From the NCBI GenBank assembly GCA_021292165.1, contig CM037877.1, positions 303,742,063 to 303,806,062 of the forward strand: a stretch of DNA of 64,000 bases, in the 5' to 3' direction. The DNA is from Shinisaurus crocodilurus (Eukaryota > Chordata > Lepidosauria > Squamata > Shinisauridae). Both the position numbers and the translations under genes were made by a program. The notes beneath the pieces are model-generated. The model saw only the letters and a program-made list of their open reading frames with translations. It did not search any database and was not told the origin of the DNA. Shown one piece after another: positions 45,495-57,300 of the stretch. The number at the start of each line of letters is the position of its first letter. Within the stretch, counting starts at the first letter, position 1.

Positions 45495-45855
45495 TGTCGT
45501 AAATCCGCCCAGTGTCAAGATAAGCCATCCTCGTTATAACAGTCCGAGTGTCCAAGCCAAGATGTATTAGTCCAAAACCGAGCAAACGTAAACCAGTTAG
45601 GGGTCAGGCACAAGCGTAGTCAGGGTCGTTCCAAAGATCAAAGGTACAGGGGTCCGAGGTCAGGAATATCAAGAGCGTCTGGTGGTAGCTGTAACAAACA
45701 ATTGCTTCCAGCATCTGAGTGTGTTTGGGACCTGCCTTTTGAGCAGGTGCTGATTGGTAAGGCTGCCCAGCTGGGTCAGGCTGCAGTTAGCCTGACCCCA
45801 CCCCAAACACACTCCGGCACGGCTGGTCTCTGTCTGACCTACTGGAGGCACAACA
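45495..45855 (-). repeat. Ty3 5' LTR
   Basis: 361 bp; a CCAAT box lies at 45,757-45,753 on the minus strand. The predicted RNA start is near 45,714, judged from the self-priming complement at 45,712-45,702. Confidence 0.95.
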
Positions 45856-45860
45856 GTCAT

Positions 45861-46012
45861 TGCCACAGTCATCACCAGCCACTGACTACATTCTTTTAGT
45901 ATTAGTCAGGACCCTGGCAATCTGTCCACATGCCTGGCTAGAAAATCTTGTAAGGTTTTCTTTTAACTATTTCGTTTCCTTCACTCCTCCCCTTGAAACT
46001 TCAACATCAACA
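45861..46012 (-). mobile_element. Retroviral-type solo LTR, U3 part
   Basis: Begins TGTTGATG on the minus strand at 46,012. It is separated from the rest of the LTR only by the Ty3 insertion and its GTCAT duplication. Confidence 0.65.
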
Positions 46013-46499
46013 GATTATTGGGGTATTTTATGCCCCAGGTGTGTGTGTCCCCCCCTCGAAAGACAAGGACAAGTGTCTGAAATTTGAGGACATTATGCAG
46101 GTGACAGAATACAGGTGACATTATGGGAGGACTTTGTGGGTCTATTTCTGTGTAAATTCTGCAATGTAAAGTGCACTTAGGTTAAGTTTGTCACCCTGCC
46201 TTATTGGACAAGGGGCTTTGGGTTGTTTTTTTAAAAACCTGGTTACAGTAATGACAACAAGAAGGTAGGGAAAGCACTGCCTCTGGCTGAGGGAAAATCC
46301 CAAGTCCTGACTGAGGGTTCTTTTTGGCTTCCAGTTGCACAGAGGCTGTATGGACATGCAGTTCTTTTCCTTTATGATGCGCTCCAGACCAGAACACTCT
46401 TAGGGAGCTGCTCGTATCGGCAGCTAGACATTGGTCGGGAACTCCAGGCACTGTTCGCAGTGTGTTCTTGAATGTCTGTTACTATGATGGGGATGACTT

Positions 46500-46505
46500 T
46501 ATATA
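46500..46505 (+). promoter_or_regulatory. Possible TATA box of the SPATA31-like gene
   Basis: TATATA, 51 bp before the ATG at 46,556. Alternatively the pyrimidine tract ending CAG at 46,548 is a splice acceptor and the promoter is further upstream. Confidence 0.3.
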
Positions 46506-46555
46506 GTTGCCTCCTTTCCCTTTGGGAATCTCGTTTTCTCCTTTTCAGAGAACTC

Positions 46556-46702
46556 ATGTTCACCCTGGTTCTCTATCTCATATGGAAACTCTTGCAACAT
46601 TTCCCTAAGTGGAGTGAAGCGCTTGACTGGTTCCACAGAAACTGCAGGTGTCCCTCTGCCTTACTTGAAATGTTATCAATGCTTTCCCCAAGCATAGGAT
46701 GG
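46556..46702 (+). CDS. SPATA31/FAM205-like gene, first recognised coding exon
   Basis: ATG opens 49 codons ending exactly at a consensus donor (GG|GTAAGT), phase 0. The first 16 residues (MFTLVLYLIWKLLQHF) form a short hydrophobic, membrane-spanning-like segment, and a Cys pair (RNCRC) follows. Members of the SPATA31/FAM205 family begin with a small exon that encodes a hydrophobic N-terminus, which fits. The frame remains open upstream to an ATG at 46,472, so the start is not certain; a pyrimidine tract and AG just before 46,549 could make this an internal exon. Confidence 0.6.
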
Positions 46703-46759
46703 GTAAGTACTGTATCAGTCTCCTCCTGTAACTATGCAAACAACCCTCATATTTGAGGA

Positions 46760-47830
46760 GAGGATCTAACGTGACACTTCTCAATACTGAGTTGAATTCA
46801 TATGACTCATGGAATTTGCCAAGACTTGCTCCAGAGTCCAGAGTTCCCTATCACCGGTAAAGGAAATCTCAGTGACTTGGAAGGGAAGGGAAGCTCCCTC
46901 ATCCAATCCTGCCCACAAGAATAACCCTTTGGCTACAAAGCACAGAAATGGACCTGGCCAGTCCACCACCACTAGATTCAGCTACAAAAGGGGAGGGTAT
47001 CTACTGGTCAGATTAAAACTCTCAATTGCATTTCTGATGGTTGGCACTGAAGGGAGAAAAGATGTTGCTCCTTAATTTTGTGAGAATCTTTATGAATGTG
47101 GTCGTGAACAGAGTGCCATAAGCACAGGGCAGGTATATTCTGTTTGGGAAGATAGAGAAGAATCATATGCTCTGTTTAGGAAGTCTGTTATGACTGACCT
47201 AATTCAATGGGTCTACATTTCATTTCAATGGGTCTACTCTAAGTATGACTAAGTCTGGGTTCAACCTATTATCTTTGCAATTTTTTTGCTTAGTTTCAGA
47301 TCATTCATCGTGCTAATTCTGTTATTTTGTTTTCTTGTTTGTTTGTTTGAATAATTTGGACCAGTTTTCCAAAGAAGGGAGAAATGAGAGAAGGAAAGGA
47401 CATTGCAACATTGTCCAACTTTGCTGTGTTCTCAAACTTTCCTTGAGTTATTCATGAGAACTAGAAACTTGATCTTAAAAATAATAATGCAGCAGGGGAT
47501 GTATTGCTATGAGCAAAAGGAACAGTGAAAGATGGATTTGATAAGCAATGTATTGGTGATTTTAACACCTGCACATGGAGATGCAGTAGGCTTGACATAT
47601 GATTCTAGCAAGGAAACATGAAGGCCTCATAAGGGGTGGCTCTGGTGACAATAAAGCTTAGCTGGTGGTAGGTGGGTATGAAATATTGAGGTAAGAAGGT
47701 GGCACACAGTCACTTGGGATGTGGCTGCTTCGAGGGGCATTTGCTTAGTTATGCAATCCCATTCCATTATTTTCTGTTCACCCACACATCTTTTTCTCTT
47801 CTTCTTCTTTCTTCATGGTGGGTTCATCAG
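46760..47830 (+). other. Intron 1 of the SPATA31-like gene
   Basis: No named repeat seen; ends in a long TTCTTC pyrimidine tract before the acceptor at 47,829-47,830. Confidence 0.5.
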
Positions 47831-47873
47831 AAAAGCAGGCCGCGACAGCAGGAGACTGCCGAAGAGAGAGCAG
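47831..47873 (+). CDS. SPATA31/FAM205-like gene, 43-bp exon
   Basis: Acceptor TTCATCAG, donor GTAACC. Encodes KSRPRQQETAEERA plus the first base of a Gly codon completed by exon 3, so both junction phases agree. A short basic segment after the hydrophobic one is what this family shows at this position. Confidence 0.6.
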
Positions 47874-47897
47874 GTAACCATCGCTTTCTGACCCCCC

Positions 47898-47980
47898 CGA
47901 TGTCTAAGCTCAGTGGCAAAGCACCTGCTTTGCATGGAGAAGATCCCAGGTCCCATCCATGTTATCTCAGTCCCCAAAAG
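47898..47980 (+). repeat. tRNA-derived SINE head in intron 2
   Basis: 'taagctcagtggcaaagcac' and 'cccaggtcccatcc' match the A and B boxes of the SINE at 23,525. Confidence 0.55.
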
Positions 47981-48079
47981 CTTCTGTCACTTTGTCAAGT
48001 GACAAAGATGGACCCAGGAGCACCCCCAAGCTACGAACCTTCTACTTCAAGGGGAGTGCAACCCCATCCAGAACAGTGA

Positions 48080-48355
48080 TGGCCACCCATTCAGATGGCT
48101 TTAAAAGAGGACTGGACAAATTCCTGGAGGAGAAGGCTATAAATGGCTCTTAGTCCTGATGGCTTTATGCTTCATTCAGTATGAGAGGCAGTATGCCTAT
48201 GTACACCAGTTGCTGGGGAACATGGGTGGGAGGGTGCTGTTGCAATCATGTCCTGCTTGTGGATTTCCCACAGGCAGCTAGTTGCCACTGCGTGAACTGA
48301 ATGCTGGACAAGATGGACCTTGGTCTGTTCCAGCATGGCTCTTCTTATGTTCTTA
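48080..48355 (+). repeat. LINE 3'-end remnant (CR1/L3-like) in intron 2
   Basis: Longest of the three copies of this block in the window, ending 'catggctcttcttatgttct'. Confidence 0.6.
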
Positions 48356-48396
48356 ATTAATTGATAATTAATTGGAGGCGTCCCTTTCCATTGCAG

Positions 48397-51300
48397 GTTT
48401 CAAGAGGCAGCTTTCTGCCAGGCCAGAAGATGGTGCTCCCCAGAGTACTTGTGTCAGCTCCATTCGTCAACTGCTGTGTGACAACGAGGGCTGCAAGGTG
48501 TGTGAGCAGGCAGCCCAGGAGGCCGCACGACTGATTTACTCCAACGGAGCACATGGTCATCATCCTGCTGGCCCGAGGTTCCCGCTCTCCCCCATGTCAT
48601 GCATGGAGTGCCACATCCTGCCTGTCGTCCCTAAAGAGAGAGGCCATGATTCCTTCCCACGGAGTGCCAGTGAGCCTGCTCCCGCCTCAGGCCATATTCT
48701 CCTTGACCCAGAGAGACCAACCTCATCAAGCACATCAACATATGTCCCCAGCTTTCCCATGGAGGAAAAAGAGAAAATCTTCCATGAGCCAAAGCACGAT
48801 CTTGATGCCTGGGAGGAGCACAGTGACTTTTCTGGTAACCAAGTTGATACCACATCTTCTTCGAGCACATATGAGACGTCTCTCATTAGCTGCATGGAAT
48901 CCTCTTCTGGCCTGTCTGAGTTCTCTGGCAGTAGCTTGAGGGAGTACAGTTCTATGAAGCACCTAACAATTGCCCATAAACAGCAGAGGCGCTATAGAGA
49001 CTCCTCCCGGGCTGACAGTGAGGCCTTTCCAGAGTCCCAGACGAGTGAAAACCAGAGTGAGAGGTTCTTTTTCCAGCGGTCACTACGAGAGGCCAACCAT
49101 GGCATACTACATAAGAGAAAGGCACAGAGAGCACAGAGAGAAGCCGTGCACAGGGCAATGACTCTTTCACTGCCAGCTGGAACCAGCTGGGACCAGAACA
49201 TAGAATTTACACCTATGGATCTTCCCTTTGTGGAAGAGACTGTGATTGCGAGCTTGGAGTTACACTTGGTGTCAAAGAGAGTGCAGCATCTCATGGGGCT
49301 GCCCTCAGCACTCCTCAGGTCTCTCAGAAGCTTCGTGCCCTCTGCTCCATATTCAGCTCCCAAGAGGCGCCTGTGTGAAGTTGTGGTGGCTGACAAGGCC
49401 TGAGGCCCTCTCCTTTGTGCTTGTGCACACCAGGAAGAATCTGGAGCGGCACCTGAAGAAAATGGTTCAGCTCAAGCACTGGCAACTACCCAGGAGGATG
49501 CAAGAGACCCTCAGGCACATGGAGCCTTCCTTTCAGTCAAGGCAGGAGATGCCTCCTTCAGCAGCCCAACAGCAGAGGCCCAGGGACACAAGTCATGCAA
49601 GAAGAGAAAGAAAGATGCAGAGAACCATCACAAGGCTGCCCACCAAAGCTGAGGTCTTGGACTCCAAAACCACTGCAGGCTCCCAAGCAAAACTCCAGCT
49701 CCACTTTAGAAAGAAATCCTTAGAGATGAGGCTGGAGACCTTCCCTGCAATTGTGCGGCATTCTCAGAAGATGACTAGTGAAATGCCCAGGAGAAGGCCT
49801 CTGCCGAAACTTATCCCCCCTGGTCGAGTCTATCCTCAGTTGAGGAACAGTCTGTGCTTGAGCCTTCGGGGGAAGGCAGACACTGTGGAGATGAACATTA
49901 AGTCCAAATGTATCCACTTCCTGTGGGGGCTTCCAACACTGCACATGCAGTCCCTGCGCAGGTTTGCCCCCAGTGCCCCTCCATTGCCAGTTTCTCCTTC
50001 CTGGCCACATGTCTTTGCTGAATGTGGCTATGCAGAGCCTCCTATCTTCGCACAGAGTGATGGGAAGTACCTGGAGAACCATGTCCTCAGGAAGAGGCTT
50101 CAGCACCAGTGGGGCCTGCCTGGCCTGGTACAAGCGGTCCTTGAAAAAGTTCCTCTTGCCTGCCCCACCACCATCAACTCGCCTTGGCCCTGTGCTCCAT
50201 GACCAACTTGAAGTTCAGATGTCCATTGACATCAGCAAGTTCTTTTTCATCAGCTCAGAGATAAAGCAGCAGCTGGAGAGCCACCTCAGGAGCAAGATCG
50301 CAGAGAGGCGGTGGGGTCTCCCCAGACGTGTATTTGAGTCCCTGCAGGTATTCATTCCAATGTCTCCCCCACTGATCAAGAGAGACAAAGAGGATGGGAA
50401 GGCCTTTCCATTACCTCTGATAGAGAAAATGAAGAAGCAGACACCTTCCACAGTGTTGCTAAGCTCTTCCAAGAATCCTGCTATCTCTTCAGGGGTTAAT
50501 TCCCCAGAGCTGAGCTGGGATTGGAAGCGGCAGGTCCTGCAAGCCAAGCTGGCCAAGAGATCTCTTCAGATCCAGATGGGCACGGTTGTTCCTGTGGCTC
50601 AGCAGTCTTGGGAAACTGCTTATGGCATGTCAACACACAAGCTCCCCAGACTAATTCCATCTGGGTCGAGATATGTAAAGCCAAGATCCCAGCAGCTCCT
50701 CTTTGTGGATCAGGATGTTCTTGGTCACATCCAACTAAACATCATCCACAAAGTCCTGACCTACAGGTGGGGGCTATCCACTATATTCAATAAGTCCCTC
50801 ACCCAGCTATTTCAGGATATTGCACCACCAGTCACCACTGACCACTTGCCCCGCAAATCTGCCGTGTCCAGCTTCCCTGAAAGAGAGACCCTGTTTCTTG
50901 ACCAGAAAACTCGAGAGGCAATGGAGTGGCATGTGAGGAGGAAAGCTGTGCAACACACCTGGGGGCTCCCTGGCCTCATTCAGAGATCCCTCCAGTACCT
51001 TCTGCCAGCCACACCCCATACTCATCTCCAGAAGACAAGACACAGGGAGGTGGCTGTTTTCCCCGTGGAGCTCACCTTCCTCAGTAATGCCACCAAATGG
51101 GCCCTAGAGAGAAATGTGCAGAGAATTGTAATCCATCGGCAATGGCTACTGCCTATGAGAGCCCTTGAGCCTATGAGGCTGTTCTATCGAAAATATGGTC
51201 TTGGCCACAGGAAAGCCCCAGAGCCCTGGCATGCAGGTGCTGAAAGTGAAGAGCTGAATAGCAAGACGTCCAAAAGGAAGGTTGCTGCAGCCCCGGCCCC

Positions 51301-54300
51301 ACATCTGCTTTTCTCTCCGCAGACAGAGGTCCGGGACAAGCTGAAGCTTCACCTGGCTAAAAAATGTTTGGAGATGCACTTGGAAGCTTTACCTGTGGCC
51401 GTTACAGTTTCCAGGCAGTGCATGTTGTCCTTTTTGAGATGGCCGCTCCCCAAGATGATCCTTCCAGGCCACAAGCCTTTGCTGCCCCGCAGGACTTTGT
51501 TGCCATTTGCGTGCAGAGAGGATGTGGATCGGATTGACTTAGCTGTGCTACGCAGCCACTTGGCATCCTTGTGGGACCTGGGCACCCACTATGTGGAGGT
51601 GCTTAGAGGAATGAGGCCCAGGCCACTGTCCCAGCCTCCCAGACGGAGAGGGACCGCCTTCATCTTCACTGATGTTCAGAAGCCACTCCCTCCAGGAATC
51701 GATAGAGACATTTTAGAACTTCATATCCAAAAGAAGACAATCCAGCACATGTGGGGCTTTCCAGTCCTTATCCAAAGGTCACTCAGGGGCTTCATTTGTG
51801 AGCCACCTTTGCTGCCTTCCTCAACCAAGACAAAAGACTGTGTCCATATCCTGGCAGAGGAGCTATTGTTCCTTCCCCGGTGCATCTGCAACCAACTGGA
51901 ACTCCATGTGCAGAAGATGAAACTGCTCCGCCTTTGGGGATTGCCAGGAAGGGTTCTTGAGTCCCTGAGGATGCTACAGCCAGGTGGTCCCAGGCAAAAA
52001 TTACCCTTTGAACAAATGAGGAAAAGTGTGTCCAGCAGAGCTGTCTCCAAGAACCTCCCTGGACCCCCATTTATGGGTGCTCTATGCTCCGACTGCATAG
52101 GATCCAAGAACCTGGTGAAGATTCAGCTCCACTTGGCTAAGAAATGTCTGGAGGTACACTTGGGGGTTTTCCCTGCTGTTGTCATGCACTCTTGGAGATG
52201 TACAGTATTGACCTCCAGACAACCTCTCCCCAAGTTGCTCCCCCGTGGCCACAAGTCCTTGCAGCCTCGAAAGTTATTTCTACCCTTTCTACACAGTGAG
52301 GAGGCGGAACGGCTGGAGGTGTCTGTGCAGCGTTGCCACTTGAGTTCCCTCTGGGGACTGGGCAAACGGTATGTGGAGACCATAAATGCAATGACACCTG
52401 GGACACACGCCCAACATCTCCAGTGTGGGAGGGCTGCCCCTGAGTTCTCGCAGGTGCATATACTGTTTCTGCAGCGACCGGACCAAGAGTTCTTGGAACT
52501 GCATGTTAAGAAGAAAAGGCTTCAGCATCACTGGGGCTTCCCAGCCATCATCCAGAGTTCTCTCAAGGCCTTCATGCAAGGTTTCCTCCCAGACCCTGTC
52601 TTCTGCAACACCAAGATCCATGTCCAAACCCTGCAGCAGGAGCTCTTGTTCCTTCCTCCAGGCACCAGGAGCCACCTGGAGCATCACGTCCAGAGGCTGA
52701 AGGTGCGGCGGCGGTGGGGGCTGCCCAGAAGGGTCCTTGAATCCCTGAGGTCGCTGTTCCCAGAAAATGAAGGTGGTGGCCCTTATGAAAGGAAGAAGAC
52801 GCCGTCAGTGACATGCTTTTCTCAAGAGCTTGGCTTCAGGATAAAACCTTGGGCCATGGATGCCATAAGTACCAAGCAGGACAGGATGAGAGCCAGAAGA
52901 ATGGGGGATGAATCTCTACATCAGGATCGGCTACACCTCAGACTAATATCTGAGGCCATGGAGAAGATACAGCTCCACCTGACTAAAAAATTTTTGGAGA
53001 TAAAACTGGAAGCTTTCCCTGCTGCCCCAAGACTCTCTCAGAGACTTGCTTTGTTGTCACCCCACCAGACCCTCCCAAAGCTAATCCATCCTGGTGTGAG
53101 GCTGCCAAAACCCCGTAGTGCCTCCTTCTCATTTGGCCTGGTGGAAATGGGTCAGATTGAACTGGCCTTGCGGCGTAGCCACTTGGCCTGTCTGTGGGGA
53201 CTCGGGACACGCTATGTGGAGGGTCTTACTGGGATAGGACCCAGGCAGCCCTTCCCTCCAGTCAGATTCAGAAGGGCTCCCATATTTGAATTTTCAGAAG
53301 TGAAGGCACCATTCTTCCAGGGGTGGGCCAGAAAGGTCTTGGACCTGCATGTCAGGAAAAAAAGGATACAACATGAGTGGGGGATTCCTGCCCTTGTGCA
53401 GAGGTCACTCCAGGGCTTTATGTGGGAAACACCCACACTGCCTGGTCATTCCAAGACTGTGATTGAGATCTACGTGCTGCATCAAGTGTTGACGTTCCTT
53501 CCCCAGGACATCTGTGGCCACCTAGAGCTCCACATTCAGAGGATGAAGCTGCAGCGGCGATGGGGCTTGCCAAGCAGAGTCCTCGAGTCCTTGAAAATCT
53601 TCCTCCCCTCTCCTCCTCCCTGGAAAGGGACTCTGCTTCCTCAGAGTGACAAGGAAAATAAATTTGCAAAGGCAGGATACGGCACTGGAGAAGCTCTAAA
53701 GATTTATGCGAGGGGGATGAAGACCAGTGTGCCCCCCCCAAAGAAAGATGCCTTGGAGGAACACCTCAGGAGAAAATATCTTCAAATATGCCTGCAGGCA
53801 CACCCTGGCCTATGGCATCAATCTCAACGAGCAGCCAGTGAACAGGAATGGAAATTCCTCCCCAAACTGGTCCATGCTGGACAAAAACCTCCTAAAAGCA
53901 GAGCTGTTTCCATGTTCTTTTTGCCACCAGGTAGCATGGATATGTTGGAACTGAATGTGAAGCATAAACATTTGGCTTTCCTGTGGGGGCTGCCGAGCAA
54001 ACACATGGAAGCACTGTCTATGGTGGTCCAAGCAAGATGTTCCCCGATGCAAATCAGTCAGCTGAGCACTGGATTCCAGCAGCTGGAGACTCCTTTCATG
54101 CAGGAGAAGGCAAGACAAATGTTGGAGCATCACATTCAGAAGAAGAGACTTCACCATTTCTGGGGCTTGCCCTCTGCAATCCAACGGTCCATTCAAGCCT
54201 TTTCACCCCCCTCATCCATTTACACCCATCTACCACAGAGAATAGGCCAGGAAATAACCATTCGGGTAGAGGATCTGCTATTTGTTTCTGAGCACGTTCA

Positions 54301-57300
54301 GAAGAACCTGGAAATCAGCGTGAAGAAGATGATCTTTCGTGGCCAATGGGGGCTCCCCAAAAGATTGCATAAGTCTCTACGTAGTTTTGCTCCCTCTCCT
54401 GTAGGAGGCAGAGAACGGCAAGAGGAAGAACCAATGGGCAGGGACACTCTTGCCCGTGGTCCTGAGTTGAAAAGAGCACAACATATCACTAGGTCTCCAC
54501 AGGCAATGTGCCTCAATACTGCGTGCAGGAAGGCTTCTTTAGAGCCGTCAGTGAGCCCTTCTCCCATTGCAGGACATCTCAAAGATCCAAAGAGGAGTAA
54601 TCTGGAAACCCATCTCAAGAAAAAGTCTCTGGAAATTAAATTCCAATTGATGGCGAGTTATAAGGTATTTGCCATGTCAGTCAAACTCCCTAAACTCCCT
54701 AAACCTCTCTCCCTTTCTTCCATGGTAAAATCCAGAAGTTCTTTTCTGCTTTTTGTGGAGCAGCAGGCTCTAGTAAAGATTCAGGTGAACATCCATCACA
54801 AGTATCTAACATACCTTTGGGGCTTCCCCAGTTTGCACACAGAATCCCTGAAAAAGATGTTTGGAAAGGTTCCAGAACAGACACTGTCTAGAAAAGCTAT
54901 GGTAGTAAGAGGATCGCTGTTCCAAAAAGCAGCTCTAGAAAAGGCAACCCACCAAGAGTGTCTGGCAGCAAAATCCACCGGTGTTGGAGAAACAGGATGC
55001 AAATACTCTAAGCTGCCATCATCTTTCCTCACAGATGCAGCCTTGGATCTTCTGGAAATGCATGTTCGACGCAAGAAACTGCAGCATGAGTGGGGCTTGC
55101 CATCAGCCATTCAGAAATCCCTTCATGCATTTGCTCCATTCCCCTCAGAATCACAAACATCTTCAGCAGGAATGGGCATTGCTGCCACCACATGCCCATG
55201 GAGTGAAGTAGATGTCAGGGTCAAAATAACCCAGGACCTGCTGTTCTTGGATCCAGTCAAAATGGGGCAACTAGAGGCACATGTGAAAAGACAAACTGCA
55301 GTACACCGGTGGGGCCTTCCCAAACAGGTTCGGGAGTCGCTGAAGAGGTTTCTGCCCCCTGTGTCCCTTTCCCAGGTGGATGGAAGCAAGGGTCAAGACC
55401 AAATGCCACCATGCACTTGTGACCAAGTCCTCCAAGCAGAAGGCTTACAGCACAAAGTCAGGGCTGGAAGAGTTCCTCAGAGGAGGGGCCCAGTAGAGGA
55501 GGATGGTGATTGGCAGATCCTCCCCAGATCAGGAGGACATCCTGTGAAGCCATCTCCAGGAGAAAGGAACCAAGATAAGACAATGAGGCCTGGGCAAGAG
55601 ACTCCAAAGATGAAGTTTTGCCAGGGGACAGTGGTTGGAACCTGCCATACAAAAGAGGCCTGGGACCATTTAGAATTCCACATGAGGCGCAAAAGGATCC
55701 AGCATGAGTGGGGGCTGTCATCCATTGTGCGGAAATCCCTACATGCCTTTGCCTCGCAGCCACCTGAGCCACAGAGCACAAAGGCCAGAGCAGCAACCTG
55801 TGTCACCCCTGAGAAATTGAGGGGCCAAGGGAAAGCGAGTGGTGCTGTCCAGATACCACAGACTTTAGCGGAGGTGATGATCCCCCACCAGCTCCTCCGT
55901 TTTTTGCGTACAGATGCCAAGAATTGTCTGGAGTCCCACTTGAGGAGTTGGGCCACAGAGCACAAGTGGGGACTTCCCAAACGGATTCAAGACTCCCTGA
56001 GAGCAATTGCTCCATCCCAACTCAAGACCTATCACAAAGCCCACCACCAGCAGTGTGAAATCCATTCCCATTCCAAGGGAGAAGAGTCACTGAAGCTGTC
56101 CCTGCCCAGAAAAGGAGCCAAACAAAATCCGAAGGAGATGATCCAACAAGGGCAACGGACGACAGTGACACACGCGTGCCCTGAAGTATCTCTTGAGGTA
56201 AAGCTGCGTTACCTCACAAACAAGGAATGGAATCTTCTGGAATTCCACATCATACACAAGAGAATCCAGCATGCGTGGGGCCTGCCCTCCATTGTGCGGA
56301 AGTCCTTGCATGACTTTACCTTGTTTCGCCTTGATTCCAAGAAGCACATGCAGGAAAGGATAACTAAGGCTCATCCATGGAACAGGGGAGAAGTGAAAAC
56401 CACTGTCCAGAGACTTTTGCTCCTCAGTTCAGATACAAAGGAGTGCCTGGAGGCCCACATGAGGAGAATGATTGTAAAGCACCGGTGGGGAATGCCAAAA
56501 CAGGTTCAGCTATCACTGAGGGGGTTTCTGCCCCCCAGACAGCTTTCCCAATCTGAACAGTATCATAAACGGCCTCTACAGCTTTGTCAGGACAAAACTT
56601 TCCAGGGGGCAGCAGATGGTCCCCAAACTGGAGATGCCATTGACAGCTCATTGGAAGGGGCCAAGGCAAGGAGCTTTAAAATGACTGCTTCTGTATGGCC
56701 TGAGGTGAAGCTGAGGTTTCTCACAGATGTGGCCAGGGGTTACCTGGAATTCCATGTCCAACATAAGAAGATCCAGCATACGTGGGGTTTTCCCTCCATT
56801 GTGCTGAAGTCCTTGAAAGCCTTCAGGAACTTTCCCCTTGACATGCAGAAGCACATGCAAAGCTCAGGAGAGAGCATGACCAAGACACATCATCAGTGGG
56901 ATAGGGGAGAAGTGCAAATCGTCGTCCAGGGTCTCTTATTCCTGAGTTCAGACACAAAAAGGGATCTGGAAGCTCACCTAAGGAGGAGGACAGTGGAGCA
57001 CAGATGGGGTCTTCCTAAACGTGTTCAGGAGTCACTGGGGGGATTTCTGCCTCCCAGTCTGCCTTCCCAATCTGAAGAGTGTCATGGACAGCCTCTATTG
57101 CTTCGTCAGCGCAAGTCCTCCCAGATGGCTACAGATGATTCCCAGGCTGAAGATGACAATGAAGATGCACTGGAAGAGGTTGAGGCCAAGAGAAAGACAA
57201 TAAGGAGAGAAGAGTTTTTCCATCCAGGGGAACAGGGAGCAACTACGCCTGCGAGCTTCAAAGGATGTGTTTTCTTAGGGCCTGAGGTGAAGCTGCTCTT

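Larger units (their letters stand above)
40313..45855 (-). mobile_element. Ty3/gypsy chromovirus (sushi/Tf1-like), near full length
   Basis: 5,543 bp with two 361-bp LTRs (TG...CA ends) and a perfect 5-bp target duplication GTCAT (40,308-40,312 and 45,856-45,860). Order on the minus strand: 5' LTR, PBS, gag with zinc knuckle, protease, reverse transcriptase, RNase H, integrase, chromodomain, PPT, 3' LTR. The chromodomain and self-priming PBS place it with vertebrate sushi-type chromoviruses. The LTRs differ at 4 of 361 sites, all transitions and two at CpG, so the insertion is fairly young, yet pol has two frame breaks. It was probably copied with help from intact relatives or broke after insertion. 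Confidence 0.95.

Noticed and set aside
49395..50140. Programmed +1 ribosomal frameshifting as the explanation of both breaks
   Set aside because: No rare-codon or stop-codon slippage signal shared by the two sites; error or damage is simpler.
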